From Archivesica marissinica (taxonomy: Eukaryota > Mollusca > Bivalvia > Venerida > Vesicomyidae): DNA of 64,000 bases. The notes below the pieces were generated by a model. That model was not told the origin of the DNA. It saw nothing but the letters and a program-made list of their open reading frames with translations, and searched no databases. A program made the position numbers and the translations under genes. Below are positions 53,101-63,402 of this stretch, one piece after another (position 1 is the stretch's first letter; every line of letters begins with the position of its first letter). The DNA lies in NCBI GenBank assembly GCA_014843695.1, contig CM026386.1:11039814-11103813 (forward strand), given 5' to 3'.

Positions 53101-56100
53101 TAGTATATACAATACTCGTGGATATAACAGGTAGTATATACAATACTCGTGTATATAACAGGTAGTATACACAATACTCGTGGATATAACATGTAGTATA
53201 TACAATACTCGTGTATATAACATGTAGTATATACAATACTAGTGTATATAACATGTAGTATATACAATACTCGTGGATATAACATGTAGTATATACAATA
53301 CTCGTGGATATAACATGTAGTATACACAATACTCGTGGATATAACAGGTAGTATATACAATACTAGTGGATATAACATGTAGTATATGCAATACTCGTGT
53401 ATATAACAGGTAGTATATACAATACTCGTGGATATAACATGTAGTATATACAATACTCGTGGATATAACAGGTAGTATATACAATACTCGTGGATATAAC
53501 AGGTAGTATACACAATACTCGTGGATATAACAGGTAGTATATACAATACTCGTGTATATAACAGGTAGTATATACAATACTCGTGTATATAACAGGTAGT
53601 ATATACAATACTCGTGTATATAACAGGTAGTATATACAATACTCGTGGATATAACATGTAGTATATACAATACTCGTGGATATAACATGTAGTATATACA
53701 ATACTCGTGTATATAACATGTAGTATATACAATACTCGTGGATATAACATGTAGTATATACAATACTCGTGGATATAACATGTAGTATATACAATACTCG
53801 TGGATATAACAGGTAGTATATACAATACTCGTGTATATAACAGGTAGTATATACAATACTCGTGTATATAACAGGTAGTATATACAATACTCGTGGATAT
53901 AACAGGTAGTATATACAATACTCGTGTATATAACATGTAGTATATACAATACTCGTGGATATAACATGTAGTATATACAATACTAGTGTATATAACATGT
54001 AGTATATACAATACTCGTGTATATAACAGGTAGTATATACAATACTCGTGTATATAACATGTAGTATATACAATACTCGTGGATATAACATGTAGTATAT
54101 ACAATACTCGTGGATATAACATGTAGTATATACAATACTCGTGGATATAACAGGTAGTATATACAATACTAGTGTATATAACATGTAGTATATACAATAC
54201 TCGTGTATATAACAGGTAGTATATACAATACTCGTGGATATAACAGGTAGTATATACAATACTCGTGTATATAACAGGTAGTATATACAATACTCGTGTA
54301 TATAACATGTAGTATATACAATACTCGTGGATATAACATGTAGTATACACAATACTCGTGGATATAACATGTAGTATATACAATACTCGTGGATATAACA
54401 GGTAGTATATACAATACTCGTGGATATAACATGTAGTATATACAATACTCGTGTATATAACATGTAGTATATACAATACTCGTGGATATAACATGTAGTA
54501 TATACAATACTCGTGTATATAACATGTAGTATATGCAATACTCGTGTATATAACAGGTAGTATATACAATACTCGTGGATATAACATGTAGTATATACAA
54601 TACTCGTGTATATAACAGGTAGTATATACAATACTCGTGGATATAACAGGTAGTATATACAATACTCGTGGATATAACAGGTAGTATATACAATACTCGT
54701 GGATATAACATGTAGTATATACAATACTCGTGTATATAACAGGTAGTATATACAATACTCGTGTATATAACATGTAGTATATACAATACTCGTGTATATA
54801 ACATGTAGTATATACAATACTCGTGTATATAACATATACAATACTAGTGTATATAACATGTAGTATATACAATACTCGTGTATATAACATGTAGTATATA
54901 CAATACTCGTGGATATAACATGTAGTATATACAATACTCGTGGATATAACAGGTAGTATATACAATACTCGTGGATATAACAGGTAGTATATACAATACT
55001 CGTGGATATAACAGGTAGTATATACAATACTCGTGTATATAACAGGTAGTATATACAATACTCGTGGATATAACAGGTAGTATATACAATACTCGTGTAT
55101 ATAACAGGTAGTATATACAATACTCGTGTATATAACAGGTAGTATATACAATACTCGTGTATATAACAGGTAGTATATACAATACTCGTGGATATAACAT
55201 GTAGTATATACAATACTCGTGTATATAACATGTAGTATATACAATACTCGTGTATATAACATGTAGTATATACAATACTCGTGTATATAACATGTAGTAT
55301 ATACAATACTCGTGGATATAACATGTAGTATATACAATACTCGTGGATATAACATGTAGTATATACAATACTCGTGGATATAACAGGTAGTATATACAAT
55401 ACTCGTGGATATAACAGGTAGTATATACAATACTCGTGGATATAACATGTAGTATATACAATACTCGTGGATATAACATGTAGTATATACAATACTCGTG
55501 GATATAACAGGTAGTATATACAATACTCGTGGATATAACATGTAGTATATACAATACTCGTGTATATAACAGGTAGTATATACAATACTCGTGTATATAA
55601 CAGGTAGTATATACAATACTCGTGGATATAACATGTAGTATATACAATACTCGTGTATATAACATGTAGTATATACAATACTCGTGGATATAACATGTAG
55701 TATATACAATACTCGTGTATATAACAGGTAGTATATACAATACTCGTGGATATAACATGTAGTATATACAATACTCGTGGATATAACAGGTAGTATATAC
55801 AATACTCGTGTATATAACATGTAGTATATACAATACTCGTGGATATAACAGGTAGTATATACAATACTCGTGATATAACAGAAAACAACAAAACAGTAGT
55901 ATATACAATACTCGTGGATATAACATGTAGTATATACAATACTCGTGGATATAACATGTAGTATATACAATACTCGTGTATATAACAGGTAGTATATACA
56001 ATACTCGTGGATATAACATGTAGTATATACAATACTCGTGTATATAACATGTAGTATATACAATACTAGTGTATATAACATGTAGTATATACAATACTCG

Positions 56101-56420
56101 TGTATATAACAGGTAGTATATACAATACTCGTGTATATAACATGTAGTATATACAATACTCGTGTATATAACATGTAGTATACACAATACTCGTGTATAT
56201 AACATGTAGTATATACAATATTCGTGTATATAACAGGTAGTATACACAATACTCGTGGATATAACAGGTAGTATACACAATATTCGTGGATATAACATGT
56301 AGTATATACAATATTCGTGGATATAACAGGTAGTATACACAATACTCGTGGATATAACAGGTAGTATACACAATATTCGTGGATATAACAGGTAGTATAC
56401 ACAATACTCGTGGATATGTC
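47166..56420. repeat. 31-bp minisatellite, about 300 units
   Basis: The unit is AACAGGTAGTATATACAATA followed by CTCGTGGATAT. Four sites vary between units: AACAGG/AACATG, TATATAC/TATACAC/TATATGC, CTCG/CTAG/TTCG and GTGGATAT/GTGTATAT. Blocks recur inside the array: a marker with TATATTACATGTAG occurs near 47675, 48480 and 49592, and one with CATGTTGTATATAC near 48890 and 51833. The unit has no stop on the minus strand in any frame, which yields open frames of over 1,500 codons that I do not regard as genes. Confidence 0.97.
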
Positions 56421-56684
56421 TAGGTTGTCAATGCAACAGGTAGTATATACAATATGTGAACATGGATAGACAGGTTTTAATTACACATAATGTAAGAATC
56501 CTGACTGTGGTTACGAGTTTGCTATTTGAAAGACTGTTGCGTTGTCCAGTGGTTGATATGCTGGGAGTGAAAATTCCCACAATAATAACATTAACAGTCT
56601 TTCGGAAGTGACAGAGATCCGACGTATCTGTAACATAGGGCATGTAAAATTGAATATGTAACTAGCATTAACAAAGTTAGTGGT
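56405..56684 (+). repeat. Unique flank after the giant array, paralogous to 63092-63402
   Basis: Shared strings in order: GACAGGTTTTAATTA, TAAGAATCCT, ACTGTGG, TTCCCACAATAATAACATTA, GACGTATC, AGGGCAT and GTTAGTGG. Inside, about 56525-56625 looks like a diverged family A SINE head (GTCCAGTGGTTGATATGCTG, TTAACAGTCTTTC). The similarity stops at the LINE beginning near 56685. Confidence 0.85.
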
Positions 56685-58040
56685 CAGATCCCAGACTTTT
56701 ATTATTTTTCATCTGAAAGAGCGCGTGTGAGCATTCATGCTCATTTAATATACCGTCACATATATTTGATTCTTCTTGTTTTAGTTTTTCAATTGTATTA
56801 TCAAACAAATCAACAGAAGGTATTTTCATTTCAGTTTTCTGGTCAGATATATAATATGTCATTTCAGTATGTACTATTTTGCTGCTTTCTGTAAACTCTT
56901 CATCATTTACTATTAATTTCGCGATACTCCGTTTTTCGACATAACGTTTCTCTGGATTTGAGAAATAGTTTCTATTTTTCTCATTAAGTTCAATATCTAG
57001 TGCTTTTGATCTTATCACAATTTCGTTTACCCTTTTCTCATACAGACAATTACGGGTTTCCTTTTTATGTACTAGTTCTTGTTTAGCAAATTCAATATTA
57101 ATATTATTTGCATCTTTTATCTTGTTTTCGATTGTTTCTATTTGCCTTATTAGGATATTCTCTTCTTTCTGTTCTTCTTCATTTTTGTATGTTGAGTATT
57201 TTATGGTTTCATTTCTGTACCTTTAATAACTCCCCATTATGTTTGTATTTGCCTCTTAATTAATTTCTGCAATATGTTGTATGCTACTTTTAATTATCTC
57301 TTGATATTTCTTGTCTAATAACACACTATTATTTATTTAAAGTAGCCCGGTCCTCTTTTCTGATTAGTAAAATTTATCTTTAGTAGTACTATCGAGTGAT
57401 CGGATCTAAAACTTGGTGTTAAATTACAGAGTTACTCTGTAACAAGGAAGTAGTCTAGCCTACTGAACATTGGAGCAGCTGTATTTGAATGTCATGTATA
57501 TTGACTCACATTTTTATTTTTATGTCTCCATATATCAACAAGATTATTGTTTCGTATTGTCTCATTTAATTTTAGTCGGCCATTGCGTTTGTCTGCATTT
57601 ATATCTAGCACCGTATTAAAGTCCCCTTCAGTGATGACAATACTATCACTAGTTTCACTTAAATATGTTTCAAGCTCTTCAAAGAATTTAACATTATTAT
57701 CAGTTGGGCCGTATGCATTAATTAAAGTAAACTCTTGGTCATTTATTATTAATTCAATGGCAATCAGCCTACTCTTAATTATCTCTGTGAATTTGATATT
57801 CTTATACGGGAACTTTATGTTCTATAATATAGCTACACATTCGCTGTTACTTCTTGTAACACTAAAATAGGATTGGGCACCCCATTCAGAACTCAATTTA
57901 TCTATGTTTTTTTCCGAAGAATGTGTTTCCTGAAGTAGACAAATTGCGATCGATTTAAATTTTAACCAGTTCATCATTTCTAAACTTGTTCGAGTATTTC
58001 CAAGACCTCTAACATTAAGCGAACATATCAATACATCCAT
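56685..58040 (-). mobile_element. LINE, L1/Tx1-like, 5' half of ORF2 only
   Basis: From the ATG at 58040: MDVLICSLNVRGLGNTRTSL, EMMNWLKFKSIAICLLQETH, the start of an AP-endonuclease. Antisense blocks at 57547-57870 contain its middle part. The linker (56677-57018) ends at LFQMKNNKSLGSDH, the block that opens the RT, where the element stops. So the RT and 3' end are absent, opposite to the usual 5' truncation. Confidence 0.72.
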
Positions 58041-58071
58041 ATTACTTTATGGTTGCTAATATATTACCAAG

Positions 58072-58290
58072 TTACAACAAACGGAAACGATCAAAGACAT
58101 ACGTACATACATAGACGTTAGCATCGTTGTCAAACAAACGAGTATGCACATCAAGCATTGGATCTGGAGGCAGTCGAACACTATCCACGATAGCAGAAGA
58201 AATAATGCCAAAGTACCCTGTAACATCTGGTGACGGCTGAACTAAAGCTGGCAAAAATGTACGAATCATTCGTTGTACATTTGGGTCCAT
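58072..58290 (-). other. Short open frame upstream of LINE ORF2
   Basis: 72 codons: MDPNVQRMIRTFLPALVQPS, then VRLPPDPMLDVHTRLFDNDA. It ends 32 bp before the ORF2 start. It may be the remnant of the LINE's upstream ORF; I do not recognise it. Confidence 0.3.
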
Positions 58291-58730
58291 ACTTCACTAT
58301 CTGAAACAAAACTAAACTAGATCTAAAAGTACACATGTATAAATAACGGTGTATAACATGTATATTTTTATATTAATGTATTGCATTTAAGAGTTACATA
58401 ACTTTTATTATTTACTTATACATTTATTTTGAGAGAGGTCAACTGAAGGCTACTTCTAAGATTTCAGATCTTAACCGTTGTGGATGATAGAGAAATTATT
58501 AAGAGATCATGTGAATCTGATTTAAATGAGCTTGTATACAATTTATGACAGAATAGGAATATGTACATCTAATATCGTTTTCAAAGAAATTGCTTTTTAG
58601 AATGTAAATGTTATTTCTAACTAATATCAATGTTGACCCCACACTTGTCCCCCAACTTTACCGCCACTGATAGGACACATGTGGGCAGTAGTATTCTAAA
58701 GCCAGCACGATTTGTTCGTGCATAAACACT
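58291..58730. other. AT-rich spacer
   Basis: No feature recognised. Confidence 0.5.
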
Positions 58731-58734
58731 TTGC

Positions 58735-58742
58735 TTAAATAC
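58735..58742 (+). promoter_or_regulatory. TATA-like box of the small gene
   Basis: TTAAATAC lies 46 bp before the candidate ATG at 58781 and 54 bp before that at 58789, leaving room for a short leader. Confidence 0.35.
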
Positions 58743-58788
58743 ACTGATACATACAATTAGTATAGAGATTCCTGAAAACAATGAAGGT

Positions 58789-59025
58789 ATGTTTTATATT
58801 GTATATTGTTTTGGTATAATATGCATAATTATATACATGAATACTGATGCCCCGGTGGCCCAGGTTGCCCCTGTGGTCCAGGCTGCTCCAGTGGCCAACG
58901 CTGGTCAACGACGAAGAAAAAGACCACTGGCTGACTTCATTAGGTCCAATCAGCTGGCGTATGAGAAGTTCATAAACAAAAACAGTCCCAAGCTGGGAGT
59001 TAGTAGATTCGATGAATCAAACTGA
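58789..59025 (+). CDS. Small secreted peptide precursor, single exon (candidate)
   Basis: 78 codons. Residues 1-17 (MFYIVYCFGIICIIIYM) form a hydrophobic signal sequence or anchor. Next comes an Ala/Pro/Val-rich propeptide-like stretch (APVAQVAPVVQAAPVANAG), then QRRRKR, a furin-type dibasic site, and a 35-residue C-terminal peptide (PLADFIRSNQLAYEKF to GVSRFDESN). The coding part is clearly GC-richer than the flanks, and AATAAA signals lie 30-40 bp after the stop, all consistent with a real gene. A second ATG at 58781 leads only to a short frame. The architecture suggests a hormone, defence or matrix peptide; I do not recognise the family. Confidence 0.6.
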   Translation: MFYIVYCFGIICIIIYMNTDAPVAQVAPVVQAAPVANAGQRRRKRPLADFIRSNQLAYEKFINKNSPKLGVSRFDESN

Positions 59026-59054
59026 CAGTCACAATGAAATCGAAAAGTGAATGA

Positions 59055-59065
59055 AATAAAATAAA
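59055..59065 (+). terminator. Polyadenylation signals of the small gene
   Basis: AATAAAATAAA gives two overlapping AATAAA hexamers 30 bp after the stop codon. Confidence 0.6.
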
Positions 59066-59613
59066 GTACTGATTCAAAAAAGTTCGTTTTATTTTCTTTA
59101 CATGCAGACACTAAACTAATATGATAATTGCTTGCCCTTATGAAATCCCCAATTGCTTTATACGTTTGAGACAGTCCCCAATTTGAATCGTTAGTCCGTA
59201 CCTCACGTCCGTGCTCATCATAATTCGCACAAGTCTACTACTAAGCGCACTATGTGCTCTTTTCTTATTCTGGTCACATTCCGTATTATATTGTTGTCCG
59301 CCATTCTTTTGTTGCTCAGTGTACTTTTATTTTTTTCGACCGTGTCCTGTAACTGCTGGCGATACACTGCTGATACACTTCATATTACCATACACGGTTT
59401 TTCAATAATGGCGCAACCCATAACGACCATTCAGTCAAAGTCTAAACGCATCTACATATATTTCAACGTATATTGATAGTTCATATCATGATATTGTAGT
59501 TACCATTCCTTAGAGTTATTTGTCCAAAATCCAGTATATAAATTGTCACAAAACGTAGACAAATTCAATTATTAAAGAGCTAATGTTTTGTTTACTTTTC
59601 AAACCAAGGGAAA

Positions 59614-61561
59614 TCACTCCAACCAACAGGTAATCTTGCCTTTACCTCCAAGCTTTCCAATTATATCAGCCCCGGTAAGACCACGAAAACCCAGAAGTGT
59701 TGCTGCGTTGGACGAACCTATGGCATCGTACATCACTCTAATGCATATGTATCTCCGTTTCTGACTAGGCCAGGTGCTCATGCAGGTGTCCGCTACCATA
59801 TTTGTAAACCGTCTGATTGAAAAAACTAAGACATATGTGTCTGTAGAGTACATTCGTTCAATGGTTGGCATATTCATTTGGCATGTAGTATTAGCATTGA
59901 ACAGCATGTAGTATTAGCCTCGTGCCAGCCTCTTCTTGGGAACATTCTAAGTTCATCTCTCGAGCCAGTCACACCAAGTCAAAACAATACATTTCCCATT
60001 ATCATTGCATGATTAAGAATCCGATGACCTGAGGGAGGTAGAAAGTAAATTCGTTCTTCGTGCTTGAATACAACATTAGCTGTTGCATAATTTGCCTACA
60101 CCTTTGGTGATGCTGTAAGCTATGGCAATGCCTCCTGTCCCCTGCTAAGTGTTATACATCAATACAATGACTGGGTACAAACGTGCAAGCGAACACATCA
60201 AGGATTTGTACTTCTGCAATCCCATTAACAATGGCCACACTTATGTCACCATGTTGGTTAGTCATGTTATCTAATTCCATAACTTCTTCAGTGTCTATGA
60301 GCTCAGGCTGCGTTTCGATCTACAATGTTGGGAGTAACTCAAGAATACCATCAGGTCACTGTTGGGCGTGACAGGGAGAATATTCCCATCAAGAGCAAAC
60401 AAAGCTCTCGGCACCACGGATAATTTATATATCCCGATGGTTTGCTGTTGTTCAATGTTGCTTGCTTTTGAAACCACTAATAAGCGGGCAAATAATGCTC
60501 GGTCTTCGATGAGCTCGACATCCTTGAACGTCACTGTTTTGTTGGTGCATGCATGTCCATTTATGAAGCTTAGGTGGTCATAGGTTGACTTCATTGCTGA
60601 TGGCCTTGGCTTCAACATACTTGGCTAAATTGCATGTCCAATTGCATATCTCTGGATGATATCCTGCCGAATTGTGTTAGAAATTACATTCTCAGTCACC
60701 ATGTTGAATCTATGGTCGTAATCATTTGCGAAACAGCTTAATAGAGTCCGTCAATCCGAGCACATTTTCTCATTTCTTGTCTCATGGTATGAGAAAGCTA
60801 CCGATACGTTGTTCTCTTAGCAGATGTCAACCCCTGGCCATTTCGTGAGCTTCGTTGGCAATATTTGAGAGCTCTAGTGCTGCAAGAAATAACTTAGTGA
60901 GGCGAGTTATGGTTTTGTGTTATGCCGACTAAACCCCCAACGACTCATCACGACTGCTCCAATGCATGGTCGGCTTCGATGGCACAACTTGAGATGTTGT
61001 TTAGTTGACCACGCAGTTTCCTTCTGCAAGCTCACTATGTAACTCAGGGTCCGACTCGACCATGCCCTTCATATCGGGCTAGGTACACTTGGATGAACCT
61101 GTTATAGTTTATCATGAGCAAAATAGTATTCATCTTCTATCAGCTTATACCCAGCACAATTCTAAACCACTGTTGTCAATGTCTGTACCAATTGTTCTAA
61201 GTTAAGCCATGACAGTGTGCACTTCTCCTGGGCGAAAAATTAAATGATCGCATTATTGGCGGGCCATCTGTAGGTGCTTTGTGGTTTGTATAGTCTTGGC
61301 GAGCCATCTGTAGTTGGTTTGTATAGGTCAATGTAAATAGTTAGTACTGTCTCATGCTGATGACCTACCACATTAACAATATGTTGAACGTGTTGGGAGT
61401 GTTTGCCATTTATCCATCCATACTTTGTATTGCTGGATTGCTTGTGTACTTAGACTGACCAACTGTGACACATATTTCTGATTATGAGGAGCACATTCAA
61501 TGTTTTCAATACCTGACTGCAACAGCTGTTTACACAATAAGCTATACACAATGTATCGCAT
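59614..61561 (-). pseudogene. Decayed gene-like repeat with LTGAD motif
   Basis: Minus strand pieces in order: 61373-61561 (LLQSGIENIECAPHNQKYVS), 60295-60618 (HACTNKTVTFKDVELIEDRA, VVPRALFALDGNILPVT), around 60180-60300 (ELIDTEEVMELDNMTNQHGD in another frame) and 59614-59907 (DTYVLVFSIRRFTNMVADTC, LLGFRGLTGADIIGKLGGKG). The end block resembles a multicopy invertebrate family, from memory, with GFxxLTGADxxGxFxGKGK-CW near the C-terminus; its function is unknown to me. Several stops and shifts show it is dead. Confidence 0.55.
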
Positions 61562-62899
61562 GCTTCATTCGGGTGTGGCAATGGATTATACTACACATAT
61601 AGAATTGTTCTACACGATATAAACAGCTGAACTACCAATCAGACATGTTGGCTAATCCGGCGTACTTTTGGGTGATATTACTACATGCTATAACCAGCGC
61701 TAGAATAAACATATTGTTTAGATTTTTGATGGCAATTTTGAAATCATAGTGCACCTGTATGCCAGAAATAATACTCTAACCATAACAAGTATAAATCACT
61801 TGTTTATGTACCAATACATTCACAATGGGAGAGCTTGTTTGAAAACTATTTGAAATTTATTGCCAAAATGTACGCCATTTTGAAAAAAACAAGATGGCCG
61901 TCTTCTGTCGCATCTGAATTAGTGTAAACATGTAATATGAATAAGGCAAAGCCTCAAAGCGAGCTCAATCATAGATGCATAGCATAGCTAAATCCGAATG
62001 ATTGAATACATAGCCTGGGCTAATAAAAGTATTTTCTCCTGTAGTGTATAGATATGTAACTATGTAAATATATATGTTCTTTGAACAATGTGATACTATA
62101 TATTACTGCTGCTGGACATTACTATGTGCAGCAGGGATTGTGAGTGTACATATTTGGATTATACAAATTAAATCAGAATTCTGAAATCGTTGCTTTTGTA
62201 GTATGGAGTTAAAACTAATTTATATTCATATTCAATTGTACACTTGATTTCCATAACATCCTAAAAAATGTATTTATATATATAATATCAGGCGCATGCG
62301 AGTGTTCTTTATCTAAATATAGAACCACCATTTTATCTGCCGATTCGAAATTTTAAATCCAATTTTAGAGTATTTCCAATGTGTTATTACATTAATTCAA
62401 TGTGCATATATTTATTTGCCGAAAGATGTTTATGCTGTACAGTAATATTGCATTTGTTGATTTTGTAGTGTCTTATTCCATTGTCATTTAATATTACTCT
62501 GGCTCATAAGAGCGCTTTCAAACAAAAATGCACTCGATCGATACCAACGTTAACAGAAGGTGGGAATATGGGAAAAATACCCACTAAATATTCTCCCACA
62601 AATCAGCTTCTAGGTCAACTTCCGTAGGAAGATTTAAAATTAGATAACATATGGACACTTTCATTTCAAATCACGTAATCGTTGCGCGAGCGGGGGCACA
62701 TTAGAGCTCGCTATAAATATGTTTAAATATGTTACTGGGGCCTATGTATAGGTGGCACATTGTCTTCATCTGCCACGGGATTTATTAATTAGGTAGTATG
62801 CCCAGTACCTATAGTATATTTTGAATTCCTTTGGTGCTTTTTGCATTTAGTTTTGGCGTTTGGGTTTAGCAGCATCATTCAATATAGCCATATTTTCAG
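61562..62899. other. AT-rich spacer
   Basis: No exon or known repeat recognised until the acceptor at 62899. Confidence 0.5.
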
Positions 62900-62949
62900 A
62901 GGTACAACCCAGTACATATCCGGATCTTTCACAGCCTTCAATGCAACAG
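62900..62949 (+). CDS. Small coding exon with the paralogous donor
   Basis: Acceptor catattttcag, donor CAACAG|gtagta, 50 nt. In phase with the exon at 46743 it reads E-VQPSTYPDLSQPSMQQ. Its 3' end TTCAATGCAACAG and the following intron GTAGTATATACAATACTCGT match the giant-array junction. Confidence 0.42.
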
Positions 62950-63125
62950 GTAGTATATACAATACTCGTGGATAGGTCTAGGTTGTTCAATCCAACAGGT
63001 AGTATATACAATAACCGTGGATATGTTGGTTATAGGTTGTTCAATGCCACAGGTACTATATACAATACTCTGGATGTAACGGGTAGTATATACAATACTC
63101 GTAGATAGGTCTAGATTGTTCAATC
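62937..63125 (+). repeat. Short, diverged version of the exon-junction minisatellite
   Basis: About four units of GGTAGTATATACAATA type at 62949, 62998, 63051 (GGTACTATATAC) and 63080, with TCTAGGTTGTTCAATCCAAC between. Spacing begins at 49 bp. It is the unexpanded counterpart of 46833-56420. Confidence 0.9.
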
Positions 63126-63402
63126 TATGACATTTCAATAGACAGGTTTTAATTATAATGTTATTACATACTTTAAGAATCCTCACTGTGGCTAAGCGTG
63201 TGCTAATAAAAAGAATGTTCCGTTACGTGGTCCAGTGGCTGGCACACTGGACTGAACATTCCCACAATAATAACATTATAACATTAACGGTCTGTTGGAA
63301 TTGACTATAAACAGAGGTTCGACGTATCGGTACCATACAGAAAACACAGGGCATTTAAAATGATCGGCCTATATATAACTAGTATGTCCCCATTAACAAG
63401 TT
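63092..63402 (+). repeat. Paralogous flank of 56405-56684
   Basis: Contains the same ordered blocks as listed there, plus small insertions. The common part ends at AACAAGTTAGTGGTGG. Confidence 0.85.

Noticed and set aside
47166..56402. Open frames up to 1,527 codons on the minus strand
   Set aside because: They come wholly from a stop-free 31-bp repeat read through its three frames; residues are a 31-residue periodic string with no domain, and several frames overlap on the same DNA.
57547..57870. Plus-strand 107-codon frame
   Set aside because: It is the antisense of the LINE endonuclease region.
44150..58040. One LINE split by the giant array into RT part (44-46.5 kb) and endonuclease part (56.7-58 kb)
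   Set aside because: Both pieces contain the RT entry block with different sequences (LSLNKSGGPALY against MKNNKSLGSDH), so they are two elements.
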